From assembly GCA_030035585.1 (NCBI GenBank), contig CM057468.1:51332145-51396144 (forward strand): a DNA stretch of 64,000 bases, read 5' to 3'. The translations under genes and the position numbers were made by a program. Below, one piece after another: positions 10,971 to 21,672 of this stretch (positions are counted from its first letter, which is position 1; the number at the start of each line of letters is the position of its first letter). Source of the DNA: Dugong dugon. Lineage: Eukaryota > Chordata > Mammalia > Sirenia > Dugongidae. The notes beneath the pieces were generated by a model. The model was not told where the DNA came from. It saw only the letters and a program-made list of their open reading frames with translations, and searched no databases.

Positions 10971-11426
10971 TGTGTTTGTTTCTCATGGCTGATGTAACAA
11001 CTTACCACAAACTTGGTGATTTAAATAACAGAAATTCATTCTCCCACAGTTCTGGAGTCCAAAAGTCCAAAATCAGTATCACTGAGCCATAATCAAGGTG
11101 TTGGCAGGGTGGCTGGGCTCCTTTGGGAGGCTCTAGGGGAGAACTCGTTCTTTGCCTCCTCCAACTTTTGGTGGCATTCCTTTGCTTGTGGCCAATCTCT
11201 GCCTCTGGCTTCACATTACCTTCTCCTTTGTATGTATGTCAAATCTCTCTCTGCTCCATGGTGGCATTAAAGGCCCACCTGGATAAATCCAGGATAATCT
11301 CCTGATCTCAAGATCCTTGACTTAAACCAAATCTATAAAGACCCCTTTTCCAAATAAGATTACATTTACAGGTTCCAGGGATTAGTATGTGGGTATCTTT
11401 TCGGGGCCATTTTCCAGCATACCACA
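10971..11426 (-). mobile_element. MLT1-type MaLR LTR
   Basis: Reverse orientation. Diagnostic words: AACAACTTACCACAAAC, CAGAAATTCATTCTCCCAC, AGTTCTGGAGTCCAAAAG, ATCAAGGTGTTGGCAGG, CAAATAAGATTACATTTACA. It starts TGTG and ends about CCACA, as an LTR should. An ancient LTR of the ERVL-MaLR group with no internal retroviral sequence nearby. Confidence 0.88.
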
Positions 11427-11603
11427 GCCGTGCAACTACAGTCTTAAGTTCATATGTCAGTCGGGATATAGCCAAACTATATACATGATCCATATAAATA
11501 CCATCTCCAAATAGAAACTTAATAAAGTAACAAAAGGCGACCCTTTAAAACCTATTTTCAGCAAAGAAGCGTTGAAGTTTTAAAGATAGCTCTACGAACC
11601 AGA

Positions 11604-11802
11604 ACCAAAGCCTCTGAAGTGTCACCTTATCCGTGGCTCACAAACGTAGTCCTTACCCCACCTGGGCCCCTGCCAAACATTCAGATTTCTATGCCCTACC
11701 CCAGACCTACCAAATCCAAATCACCAAGGAAGGGCCTGGGAATTTGTTTTACTTCGCAAGCACACTTTCGTGATTCTAACAACCAGACAAGTTAGAGAAA
11801 CA
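11604..11802 (+). mobile_element. MER5-like hAT fossil, second copy
   Basis: ACCCCAGACCTACCAAATCC, AAGGGCCTGGGAATTTG and GATTCTAACAACCAGACAAG match the same general consensus as at 10593, more diverged. Confidence 0.7.
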
Positions 11803-11804
11803 CT

Positions 11805-11975
11805 CAGACCAGCATCCTCGGCTCTCGCTGCACATTACAATCACCTGGGGAAATTAAAAAAATACTGATGCCCAGGTCCACCCCGTTCAATTCAATCTGA
11901 TTCTCTTGAGGTGGCAGGCTCCAAAGTTCCCCCATGTGATTCTAATGTGCAGCCAGGCTTGAAAATCACTTGATT
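11805..11975 (+). mobile_element. MER5/MER58-like hAT fossil
   Basis: CTGCACATTACAATCACCTG, AATACTGATGCCCAGGTCC, TGTGATTCTAATGTGCAGCC and TTGAAAATCACTTGA show the near-palindromic ends of this class of small hAT element. The exact subfamily is uncertain. Confidence 0.75.
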
Positions 11976-12359
11976 TCACCTCCCAGACCCAATTAAATGA
12001 GTTACAGAGGAGTAAACAGACCCAGTTACACCATCCACTAAACAAAGCCTATCTGGGCTGCTGAAGGCCCCTCTTCACAAGACAGGCTGTGCCTGTCACA
12101 CACTAACCAATTATGAAAGTGCTTCTGGAAAACCAGCTCTTTGGTCATGAGCAGAACCCAGGCACAAAGAACAGTCGCCACCCACTCCTGAGCATCCTGC
12201 AACTGAGAATAAAGCCAAGCTCAGATAATCCTCTCACCCCCCTCCCCAAGCACATTCCTCTTTGTGAAGAAGAACTTCATTTTTTCCCTCTTCTCCACCT
12301 CCCTCTCCAATCTCCACCACTCCACACTTTCTTCTAGCCCCATAATAACAAAGCAATAG
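11976..12359. other. Unassigned stretch
   Basis: Nothing recognised. CT-rich from about 12270 to 12335. Confidence 0.4.
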
Positions 12360-12371
12360 TTAAAGAAAAAA

Positions 12372-13018
12372 AAATTTTTTATTGTGCTTTAGGTGAAAGT
12401 TTACAGAGCGAATTAGTTTCTCATTAAACAATTAATACACAAATTGTTCTGTGACATTGGTTGCCAACTCTGCGATATGTCAACATTCTCCCCTTCTCCA
12501 CCAGGGTTCCCTGTTTCCATTCGTCCAGTTTTTCTGTCCCTTCCTGCCTTTTCGTCTTTGTTTTTGGGCTGGCGTGCCCATTTAGTCTCATATACGTGAC
12601 TGAACAATGAAGCACGTTCCTCATTTGTGTTGCTGTTTGCCCTACAGACCTGTCTAATCTTTGGCTGAAGGGTGAACCTGGGAAGTGACTTCAGTACTGA
12701 GTTAAAAGGGTATCCAGGGGCCATACTCTCAGGGTTTCTCCAGTCTCTGTCAGACCAGCAAGTCTGTTTTGTGTGTGTGTGTGTGTGTGTGTGAATTTGA
12801 ATTTTGTTCTACATTTTCCTCCTGCTCTGTCTGGGACCCTCTGTTGTGATCCCTGTCACAGCAGTCAGTGGCGGTAGCCGGGCACCATCTAGTTGTTCTG
12901 GGCTCAGCCTGGTGGAGGCTGTGGTAGTTGTGGTCCATTAGTTCTTCGGACTAATCTTTCCCTTGTGTCTTTGGTCTTCTTCATTCTCCTTTGTCCCGCC
13001 GGGATGGGACCAGTAGAT
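12372..13018 (-). mobile_element. 5'-truncated L1, 3' UTR only
   Basis: The reverse complement matches the 3' UTR of the L1 at 56358-64000 (for example the ATGGTGCCCGGCTACC region, reverse of 12874-12890). A T-run at the left is the poly(A) tail. TAAAGAAAAAA occurs at both edges (about 12360 and 13020), a probable target duplication. A (TG)n run at about 12768-12793 is the reverse of an expanded CACAC stretch in the UTR. Confidence 0.92.
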
Positions 13019-13380
13019 ATAAAGAAAAAAGTTTTCAATATTTTATTTAATAAATCGAAATGTTCCCTGCTCCCATAGCTTTAAGTATCTGAAAAGTTTA
13101 CATCTTTGGTTCTTGTCCACAGACAGCTACTATCTAGCTGAGGAGCCCGGAGGTGAAAAGACAACAGCTCTGCAGGAAATTAGCAGGACAGGGAACAGAG
13201 CACCAGAAGGAGACAGTAACTCTTCTTGCTATAGGGCCTTCCCTATGTGCTCCATGGAAAACTATGCGTTGTCTCTAACTCACCCTTCTGGTTATCTGGT
13301 TCTGAGTCTATGCAAGCTATTCTACAACTATGTAAATTGTATATAACTAACAGCAATGCAAAATATTCCTTTTCTATAGA

Positions 13381-13540
13381 CAGTCAGCTGCCAACCAAAA
13401 GGTTCGAAATCACTAGCCACTCCATGGGAGAAAGATGTGGCAGTCTGCTGCCATAAAGATTTACAGTCTTGGAAACCCTATGGGGCAGTTCTATTTGGAA
13501 TCAACTCAACAACAATGGGTTTGGTTTCGGTTTTTTTTAC
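13381..13540 (+). mobile_element. AfroSINE, 5'-truncated
   Basis: Begins within the tRNA-like part (CAGCTGCCAACCAAAAGG) and ends with CAACAACAATGGGTTTGG. Lacks the first ~35 bases of the head. Confidence 0.88.
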
Positions 13541-13767
13541 AGACAGGCAAATTCTGTTCTAACCAATAGAGATTCAACTGACTTTCCTCCCCACTCAGTG
13601 GAAAAACCAATTACCTCCATTTGCACATTCATGTCAACTTACCTTAACTCCATATAAATTTGCGCTTTTTTTATTTCTCCTCTGAACAGGTTATAACATC
13701 TGCCTGGTTCCCTCATGAATTTAATAAAATCTTTAACATGTGTTCATCTTTATGTCTGTATTGAATC

Positions 13768-13928
13768 AAAAACCAAACCTGTTGCTGCCAAGTCAATTCC
13801 GACTCATAGCAACCCTATAGGACAGAGTAGAACTGCCCTATAGGGTTTCCAAGGAGTGACTGGTGGATTCGAACTGCTGACCTTTTAGTCAGGAGCCGAG
13901 TTCTTAACCACTGCGCCACCAGGGGTCC
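13768..13928 (-). mobile_element. AfroSINE, short subtype
   Basis: Reverse copy with tail CCAAACCTGTTGCTGCCAAG on the left and head CCACCAGGGGTCC on the right. The imperfect duplicate TATGTCTGTATTGA / TATCTGTGTTAAA flanks it, consistent with insertion into the LTR-like repeat. Confidence 0.93.
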
Positions 13929-13980
13929 ATATCTGTGTTAAAGTCATGATTTTATGCTTTTTTGAGATTATCTTTCAACA

Positions 13981-14637
13981 TACTCACGACGACTTTAGAT
14001 GCCAAGAAGGACAAGACCCAGAGTGGCTTCTCAAGCTTATACATTAATCCTCAGACAATCAGGTGAACAGTCAGGTGAAGGTCAAGAGAGTTTGCCTCTA
14101 GGAATGAGCCTTCCAGAGTACTCTAGGCACTTCACACCCAAACTTGTTCTCTGCTGGCTCCTTCTTTTCTAGCCAAGGGAACAGTTCCCTATCTGGGATG
14201 GTAAGCTGTTCTCCACCTATGAAGCTGGATTTGGGTACAGAATGCATCAGGATGAGGGACTCTTCTTTGTGGGACCCTGTTTGAGAAGAAGTCCTGACTA
14301 CTCAAACCGACTGTCTCACTCCAGGGGCTGTGGACCTAGTAAGAGGCAGCCACCCCAAACAGGGGCTTAGAGAATGTACTGGGAACAATGTCACTGGTAC
14401 TTTTTCCAAGTCCCCAGGTATGGTAACGGTAATGGGAGAGGGTGAGAAGTTTTCCCAAATGAAAGGAAAACTAGCTCTGGAAAAAATTATAGAACTATAT
14501 AAAATGTATGACATCGCCTAGGTAAATTGTAATATTTAAAGCATGGTTCTATTTATTTTATGATGGTCAAAACTCCAAATATTTCATCCAGCTAGAAGAT
14601 TTTAAAATCATCACTACCTTGTCCAAAAAATCTGTGC
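13981..14637. other. Unassigned stretch
   Basis: No repeat or gene recognised. Confidence 0.4.
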
Positions 14638-14774
14638 CCATACGGTTTTTCAATGGCTGATTTTTCAGAAATAGATCACCAGACCTTGCTTCAGAGTGCC
14701 TTTGGGTGGACTCAAGCCCCCAACCTTTCAGCTAGCAGCCAAGCATGTTAATCATTTTACCACCCAGGGACTCC
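14638..14774 (-). mobile_element. AfroSINE, 3'-truncated
   Basis: Head and middle (AGATCACCAGACCTTGC, GCAGCCAAGCATGTTAATC, CACCCAGGGACTCC) are present. The tail with the CTATGAGTC word is missing on the left. Confidence 0.88.
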
Positions 14775-15185
14775 CTGTCTGAAATAACCTTCCTAATTCC
14801 TCAATTGATACAAACTAGAAACAGCACCCTCATCCCCAGAACCTGGTGTTGATAGCCAGGTGCTGTACAATCAATCAATAATATTTGTATAACACTTTGA
14901 AGATTACAAAATATATCCATAGTCATGATCTCATTGAATTAACATGTAAAAATATAAGCTCATAGTACAGGAAAAAGGAAGAAGCTTCTGAGTCTTGTGT
15001 ATTAGAAGTTTATGGTTGTTTGGTGGAATCTTCAGTAGGAGTGCTTGGGGGTGGGAATTAGCTACAAGACTCAAGAGGCAAACACTGCTTGATGACTAAC
15101 CAACCCCTAGAAGCAGCCCACAGACAGGTACCTTCAGAGTAAATCACTCAAATATGAAAGTCCTGGAGGAAACAAAACTTGGTGA
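14775..15185. other. Unassigned stretch
   Basis: A weak resemblance to old SINE/LINE wording near 14870-14960 (ATAACACTTTGAAGATTACA) could not be assigned. Confidence 0.35.
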
Positions 15186-15680
15186 ATTGGCCACCATAAA
15201 ACAGTCTATTCATTCAACAAATACTTTTGTGTTTCTGCTCTGGCTCAAGCATTATGCTAGGTAATGGGGACAAGATGATGAGACAGTCCTTCCTCAAAAA
15301 GACCACCACCTAGAAAGTGGAGGGAGCTCTTGGTCAACAATAATACAAGGGAGAATATTACAAACCCCATGAGCAAAGTGTTGCGGACGTGAGGTGTGGT
15401 TCAAAGAAAGGAGAAATCATCCAGTTGGATGTTTAGGAAAAGCTTCAAGAAGGAGATGGTGTCAACATATGGATTCAAGGGTTAATGAGCGGTAATACAA
15501 TCAAGGAGGAGATGAGCTCCTAAGCAAAGAGGTAGAAGCCACAAAGTACGGGGAAAAAAAAAAATCAGCTTGGCTAATCATAGCCTAATGATGGAGATGG
15601 AATGGAAAGTCATTGGAAGTCCACTGGAGGAGATTCACTGTGACATGGGAAGAGCTTCAAATACAGGATTCTTCTTCCTG
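15186..15680 (-). mobile_element. L2 LINE, 3' part
   Basis: Reverse L2: TTCATTCAACAAATACTTTT, GCATTATGCTAGGTAATGGG, a mid portion with GGAAAAGCTTCAAGAAGGAG, and GTCATTGGAAGTCCACTGGA. The order matches the reverse consensus for nearly 500 bases. Confidence 0.8.
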
Positions 15681-16454
15681 TGTAGCTTTGCTTTAGCTAG
15701 AATTTACTTTTTTAGTTATTTATCTAAGATGAGGGAAGGCTCTAGGTCTAGATGACTCACTGCAGACTTGGGAATGAATAAAGAACCTTGTTGACATCTC
15801 TGCAATGAGGCCATTTAGGATTTCAAATGGCTCTCCATAGTTCCTCACAGTGTGCTTAAAAAGGAGACATGCCTGTAACTTCCGCATTCTGAGTTCTGTC
15901 TGCACAGTAATTAGACTGGCACCTAAGATTCCAATTATGATGCCTACCAAGTAAACGTTGCCCAGTAAACGTTGCCCACCCCTTCACATAAATAACTGTG
16001 ATTGGCCTCTGCTATTGCTTTTTCTCAGAGGGAAGAATTAAACTTCTTAAAGAAGCAGCAAGCACACGGACTGGTGTAGTTGTCTGAGTCATCACTATTC
16101 AGAGCAGAAGAGACACCCATAGCAGGATCAGGACAGAATACAGCAGCATATTGAAGACTCACAAGTTGTATTTTTATTATTTTAACCCCTGGTCCAAAAA
16201 AGGGAATGCAAGCAACGTAGGAGATTATGGCACAATACTGGGAAAGGAGGGACAACTAGACAGCAATGTACTACCATATCCCCTCCCTCATCTATGGCAG
16301 ACATCACCAATCAACCATAACTTTCTTTCCCACATTGCTCAGCAATGGCCTCAAACTATTTCTGAACTTACCACACTCCAGGAAATCACAGTTGATCAAA
16401 GTTGGCCCATAAGAAGAAACCTCTTTTCTACTCTTGGGATAATGGAAAGAAAAA
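15681..16454. other. Unassigned stretch with a 14-bp tandem duplication
   Basis: AGTAAACGTTGCCC is present twice in direct tandem at 15950-15963 and 15964-15977. Otherwise nothing recognised. Confidence 0.5.
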
Positions 16455-16650
16455 TAAATTTACAGTCTGCAGACCTGGTTCAAACCCAGGTTCAGACTGT
16501 TACCAGCTGTGTGACCCTGGGCAAAACCTCAACTCTCTAAGCCGAATGTTCCCCAGATGCATGAGGATAATGACTTTGCCCTGCCTACCTGCCAAGGTTG
16601 TAGTAAGACTCAAATGTGTGCAGGATACTACTTACTCCTTTCAGAACACT
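16455..16650 (+). mobile_element. MIR SINE
   Basis: Forward MIR: CTGGTTCAAACCCAGGTTCA, CCAGCTGTGTGACCCTGGGC, then a diverged GAGGATAATGACTTTGCC and GTAGTAAGACTCAAATG. Confidence 0.85.
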
Positions 16651-17139
16651 CCATGTGCCCTGCCCAGAGCACATTCCTTCGCACTGGTTAGCTGCCTGTG
16701 GGGGCCACATGTGAAGAGACGCCAGTGGAGGAACTGGCCAACTCTCTGCTGTCCTTTGTGTTCTTTTCATCTGCTCTTCCTTGTCCCAAGCAGACAGCAT
16801 GTGTATACCAGTCAGAGTACTGTGAAAGTCCCCTGACAGCCTGGAATGGCCCCTGTCCTGCCATACAGTGCATGGAACTAAGGCCTTGGAGCCTGCCTGC
16901 CCTAAGCTGCTGGCCCTGCCTGCCCCAACCTGCTGGCCCTGCCCACGCAGGGGTTAGCCAGTCAGTCCTTTGGGGTTTGTAACACAAATACAAAACGCAA
17001 CCACAGCTGTAGCTAAAGGAAACAATTTACAGCAGATTAAACAATTAGCTCCTGAATACTAAGTTTTGTATGATTTTATTTTGCACTTTGCAAAGATGCA
17101 GGAGCAATAAAGGTGCTCCATGCAGATGGGACCCACCTA
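16651..17139. other. Unassigned stretch, locally GC-rich
   Basis: Holds an imperfect tandem at about 16890-16955 (GCTGCTGGCCCTGCCTGCC against CCTGCTGGCCCTGCCCACG). The overlapping open frames here have no recognisable product. Confidence 0.4.
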
Positions 17140-17705
17140 AGTTAAAAAGCCACAGAGACCACTGAAAGGACAGTTTGGCAGTAAGTTCTGCAGGTTTACT
17201 CAGCAGCCCAGGGTTAGATGCCAAGAGTGACATCCTTGCAGAGAGAGTTGCACAATGAAGGGAATAGGAAATAGGATTTCTATTCGTGGTCCTAGCATGC
17301 GGAGTGCACTGCCTCTTGCCAATTATATTCTGTGATGTGGAGGGTGAATTACAAGAGCAACTGAGGAAGCAGGCAGACTGGTTTAGGAGACTACTGGAAT
17401 AATCCAGATGTGAGATGATGGTAGCTTTCACCAGGGCCATGTAGGTGGAGAGAGGTGAATGGATCAAGGATTATTCTGCAGGTAGAATTTACCAGCCTTG
17501 CTGATGGATCAAATGGAGGCGACAGAGGAAAGAAAGGAATCAAGAATGGCTCCTATGTTTTTTACTTGAGCAACGGGGTGAGTGAGGGTGGCATTTACTA
17601 AAATGCGGAAGAATAGAGAGGGTGTGGCCATAATGCACACTTCTATCTTGGGCACATAAGTTCCAGGTGCTGCCTCATCAGGCAGGTGACGATATATGAG
17701 CCTGA
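17140..17705 (-). mobile_element. L2 LINE, internal part
   Basis: Reverse L2 body: GACTACTGGAATAATCCAGA, AGATGATGGTAGCTTTCACC, TTGCTGATGGATCAAATGG, AGGAATCAAGAATGGCTCC, ATTTACTAAAATGCGGAAGA. This is part of the degraded L2 reverse-transcriptase/3' region. Confidence 0.82.
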
Positions 17706-17714
17706 ACCTCAGGA

Positions 17715-17860
17715 AGAAGGCAGAGACTGGATTCAAATCTTGTCTCTGCCACTTACTAGCTCTGTGTCTACAGGGAGGTGCTCATCCTCTCCGCATATGA
17801 GCTGCTTCATCTCTAAAATGCAAATACAGTAATGACCAGGTTGCAAGAGTCTATAAAAAT
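17715..17860 (+). mobile_element. MIR SINE
   Basis: GAGACTGGATTCAAATCTTG, TCTGCCACTTACTAGCTCTG and CTAAAATGCAAATACAGTAA match forward MIR. It lies between two L2 pieces. Confidence 0.8.
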
Positions 17861-17881
17861 AGGAGAGAAGCATGTAAAATG

Positions 17882-18305
17882 ACCACTCATTCATCAAATA
17901 TGTATTAAGCACCTACTGTGTGTCAGGCACTAGGAGCTGGAGATAAAATGAACAAAAATTCTGCCCCTGTGAATCCACAATCCAGTACAGAAGACAGGCA
18001 ATAAACAAATAAATGAGAAGATGCATACCATGTAGTCAGTGGTAAGCGCTTTGGAGAAAAATTCAGCAGGGAATATGGTAGAGAGTGCGGGTGAGGAATA
18101 TTGCCACCTTAAATAGAACAATCAGAAAGGCCTTACCGAGAAGGGGGTGTGCAAGCAGAGATCTGAGGAGGGGAGGGAGACAGATATGCAGATATTCCAG
18201 GAAGAGTGTTCCAGGTAGTTAGAACAGCAAGTGCAAAGACCCCTGAGGCGGAAACGTGCCTGGTGTGTGTGCCAGTCGAAGCAAGAACAGTATGGCCGGA
18301 GGTGA
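17882..18305 (-). mobile_element. L2 LINE, 3' end
   Basis: Reverse L2 3' end: TATTAAGCACCTACTGTGTG, CAGGCACTAGGAGCTGGAGA, AGGCAATAAACAAATAAATG, GAGTGTTCCAGGTAGTTAG, AACAGCAAGTGCAAAGACCC. Well conserved in order. Confidence 0.9.
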
Positions 18306-18539
18306 CCAATTGAGATGTGACAGTCCCTGCTCAGAATTTCAATAGTGCTCATTGTCAGGATGGCCCAGTGGCCTGCCTCTCAGAGGTATGTTGTTAGAAC
18401 TCCCCAACTGCATCATAATTATTTATGTGCTCATTAACTCACTGAGAGCAGAGCCCAGAATACTTTTGTACTGCCATTCATGTGCCCCCACCAAGTGCCT
18501 CAGCCACAGAAGAGCAGCAATCATCATCTGGAACCTGAC

Positions 18540-18542
<3 letters not shown>

Positions 18543-18581
<39 letters not shown>
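18543..18581. repeat. (CA)n microsatellite
   Basis: About 19 uninterrupted CA units; likely length-polymorphic. Confidence 0.97.
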
Positions 18582-18583
<2 letters not shown>

Positions 18584-18726
18584 TTGCCAACTCATCCTAC
18601 TTACTGAAGGATTAGTTTCCTCATCTCTACAGTCTCCACAATATGAACTATATTATAAATTTATTTGCAGTGAGGAATATCCATTCTTGGGAAATCACTT
18701 TTACCATGGCAATCCCTACCAAGCCT

Positions 18727-19372
18727 GTTGTTGTTAGGTGCTGTCAAGTCTGTTCCGATTCAAAGCGACCCTATCAACAACAGAACAAAACACTGCCTGG
18801 TCCTGTGCCATCCTCATAATCGTTGCTATGTTTGAGCCATTGCTGCACCCACTGTGTTAATCCATCTCATTGAGGGTCTTCCTCTTTTTGGCTGACCCTC
18901 TACTTTATCAAGCATGATGTCCTTCTCCAGAGACCTGTCCCTCCTGATAACATGTCCAAAGTATGTGAGATGAAGTCTTGCCTTCCTTGCTTTTAAGAAG
19001 CATTCTGACTGTACTTCTTCCAAGGCAGATTTGTTTGTTCTTCTGGCAGTCCATGGTATATTCAATATTCTTCACCAACACCATAATTCAAATGCATCAA
19101 TTCTTCGGTCTTCCTTATTTATTGTCCAGCTTTTGCATGCATATAAGGTGACTGAAGATGGCTTAGGTCAGGCTCACCTTAGTCCTGAAAGTGACATCTT
19201 TACTTTTTAACACTTTAAAGAGGTCTTTTTGCAGCAGATTTGCCCAATGCAGTATGACATTTGATTTCCTGACTGCTGCTTCCATGGGCATTGACTGTGG
19301 ATCCAAGTAAAATGAAATCCTTGACATCTTCACCTGGCTTTCCTGAAATTTCTTCAACACAGACATGGCCTG
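18727..19372 (-). mobile_element. RTE-clade LINE, copy 3 (5'-truncated tail)
   Basis: The reverse complement aligns with 47100-47770 and 4860-5510: the C-terminal region after the reverse transcriptase, including the stretch read as MDAEDRRIDAFELWC in relatives, and the 3' tail with the AAC-rich end at the left edge. Truncated near 19372. The minus-strand frames 18826-19065 and 19163-19384 are pieces of the RTE C-terminal protein domain; no full frame remains. Confidence 0.9.
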
Positions 19373-19621
19373 TATTAGCTGCATTCACAGCTACCCTGAC
19401 CCTAGCAAGAACAAACCTAAATCTCACCCACCGGATGCTTTGGCATACAGGATGCTTTAGCAGCAACACGTTTTCTCAGATGATCATAAACACTGCTGTT
19501 CCAAGGATCATATTTTGAGGAGCAAGCATTTAGGGGTGCTAGAAATGCATGTGAAGGTTTAAAAAAAAAATCACTACTCTTCATAATTGCTATGTGAGCG
19601 AGGAGTAAGCACTCCACTGAA

Positions 19622-19835
19622 AATAATCACTACCATGTACTGAGTGCTCACTACCAGCCACACACTGGGCTAAGTTCACTTACCTCAGATAATTAAGTTA
19701 AGTCTTCACAACAACCATGCAAGGTAAGAATTCGTCTCATATTACAGAGAAGGAAATGCCATTTGAGAAAAGTCACTGGCTCAGTGTCACACAGCTACTG
19801 AGAGGTAAAGTCAGAATTTGAACTCAGATCACCAG
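19622..19835 (-). mobile_element. MIR SINE
   Basis: Reverse MIR: TACTGAGTGCTCACTACCAG, AGTCTTCACAACAACCATGC, ATTACAGAGAAGGAAATGCC, TGTCACACAGCTACTGAGAG. Confidence 0.92.
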
Positions 19836-20390
19836 TACTGAAAATAGCACATGGAATATATAAACACAACAAAGATCCAACAAATGACCTCATCTGAGAC
19901 TCAGGGCAAAGTTCTTCTCAGAGAAATCGCAGGCTTGTCCTTACTGCAACCAGTGTAGGAGGGAGGGGCATGCTGAGGGTCTGGGCCCCCCTCCACTGTA
20001 GTGAATCACCAGACAAGCCCCACCCAGGGTCCACAGTGCTGGAGCGTTTCCCCACAAATTAGCTGTGGGCGCCCAATGTTGATGACAGAGAGCAATTATA
20101 CTACTCACAGCGGACAGGAGCATATGGTGCCAAACAAAATTAAATCAATGTGTCACAGCGGCAAGGTTCTCAGATACAATTGAGAAAATGTTGCCAAATA
20201 ATGATTATCTATTATCAGGGGGATGGGACCAGCAATTACATCTTTCAACCAATAATTTAAGGCACTTTTTCTTTTTTTAACCCTTATCCAAGCAGCCATT
20301 GCCATGGCTCCAGGTTGCAGATAGAGAAATAGAGGTACAAATAGTTTGCCCCAATTTATAGATTAAGTCATTGACAGAATTAAGCACTGA
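19836..20390. other. Unassigned stretch
   Basis: A possible eroded MIR lies near 20310-20370 (GATAGAGAAATAGAGGTAC). Nothing else recognised. Confidence 0.35.
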
Positions 20391-20394
20391 CTCT

Positions 20395-20767
20395 TGTGGG
20401 GTTTTCTTTTCCTGCCTGAGTCCTGAACCAATTAAGAAATAAAATAGCAGAATAAGAGATGAGGCACAAAATACCACCTTTATTACAGATAAAGCTAAAC
20501 TGAAAGACAGTTGGCCTTGCTAACTCCCTCACAACCAACTCAGGCTCCCTAGGGAAAGGTAAAGCAGACACGCTTCCTCCCTGGGTCAGTGTGCTTCTTC
20601 CCTCGGTCACTGCCTACCTGGGCCAGAGGAAGAAGAATGAGGAAAGCTCTCCGTGCTCAGGACCTTGGCTAGATTAGCTCCCCAGTTGAGAAACATAGAT
20701 CAAAGACAGTTACCAACTAGGTTACTCACTTCATCCATGTGGGGTGTTAGTCTATATAGGGGTATCA
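20395..20767 (-). mobile_element. Possible solo LTR
   Basis: A 373-bp stretch starts TGTGGGG and ends GGTATCA, with CTCT directly on both sides (20391-20394 and 20768-20771), a possible 4-bp target duplication. On the minus strand an AATAAA signal (reverse of 20479-20484) lies about 85 bases before the proposed 3' end, as in an R-U5 arrangement. No sequence family was recognised, and a 4-base match is weak evidence. Confidence 0.4.
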
Positions 20768-21176
20768 CTCTATTTTGTGGTTTTCTCATCAGGGACTTCG
20801 GGCCCAACTACATTGCTGTAAGTGGGAGAGGAGCTCTCCTGAAGGGACAGGTGTTGCCACTGTCAGTTAACCCAGGAAGAGGCTACTGAGACAGGAAATT
20901 AAGATTCAGGGAGACAAGCCCCAGATGGAGGATGAGAACAAAACCTCCCTCTCTCTAGGCCTAAAGGTGGTATCAGAATATAATAGCCTGTCTCCAGAGA
21001 TGACACAAAAGGAAGTGCATGTGCTACCACCTCTGCTCACTCCCTGGACTGACGTTTCCAGGCTCTGTCTGCCCCACACTCTCTGACCAACGTAGGCATA
21101 ACCAGTCTCCACTGAGTCGATTCCATCTCATGGCAACCCCATGTGCATCAGAGTAGAACTGCGCTCCATAGGATAT

Positions 21177-21536
21177 TTTTTTTTAACAATATTTTAATGT
21201 GTTTTCAGTGAAAGTTTACACAGCAAATTAGATTCCCCTGGTGGCACAAAGGTTAAGCGTTTGGCTGCTAACCAGAAGGTTGTTAGTTCAAATCACCGGT
21301 CACTCCTTGGAAACCCTGTGGGGCAGTTCTATCCTGTCCTATAGGGTCGCTATGAGTCGGAATCAACGTGATTGGCAATGGGTTTGGTTGACAATTTCTA
21401 CACAGATTGTTAGTGACATTAGTTACACTTTTCACAATGTGTCAACATTCTTTTTAACTGCATTCTGGTTGTTCTGTTTCTAGCACTCTAGTTTCCCTGT
21501 CCCCTTCTCATCTTTGCTTTAGAGTAACTGTTGATT
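21177..21536 (-). mobile_element. L1 3' UTR fragment inside an AfroSINE
   Basis: T-run at 21177-21184 is the reversed poly(A) tail; then GTGAAAGTTTACACAGCAAA and, after a further SINE, TTTCACAATGTGTCAACATT match the reverse L1 3' UTR at 12395-12490. CATAGG occurs at both junctions, suggesting a short target duplication. Confidence 0.85.
21233..21390 (+). mobile_element. AfroSINE inside the L1 fragment
   Basis: Short subtype in plus orientation (CCCCTGGTGGCACAAAGG to GTGATTGGCAATGGGTTTGG). This is the third, youngest layer of the nest. Confidence 0.93.
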
Positions 21537-21672
21537 TCATAGGGTTTTCAATGGCTGATTTTTTCAAAGTAGATTGTCAGGTCTTTCTTCTGAGGTACCT
21601 CTGGGTGGATTTGAACCTCCACCCTTTCAGTTAGCAGCCAAGCATGTTAACCATTTACAGCATCCAGGGATG

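Larger units (their letters stand above)
13210..13980 (+). mobile_element. LTR-like interspersed repeat, copy A, carrying two SINEs
   Basis: The sequence outside the two AfroSINEs (13381-13540, 13768-13928) aligns with 41406-41680: GTTATAACATCTGCCTGGTT against GTTTATAACATCTGTCTAGT, then AATAAAATCTTTAACATGTG and AGATTATCTTTCAAC. An AATAAA-like signal near the right side and an end near TTTCAACA suggest the 3' half of a retroviral LTR on the plus strand. I cannot name the family. Confidence 0.55.
21103..21672 (-). mobile_element. AfroSINE, split by an L1 insertion
   Basis: Tail half at 21103-21176 (CTGAGTCGATTCCATCTC, GAGTAGAACTGCGCTCCATA) and head half at 21537-21672 (GGGTTTTCAATGGCTGATTT, GCAGCCAAGCATGTTAACC). 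Together they form one reverse AfroSINE; the 360 bases between belong to an L1 3' UTR. Confidence 0.9.

Noticed and set aside
16402-16993. Cluster of long overlapping frames on both strands
   Set aside because: GC-rich MIR and tandem sequence with few stops explains them; no recognisable protein.
18352-18737. Frames with (TH)n repeats
   Set aside because: Translation of the CA microsatellite.
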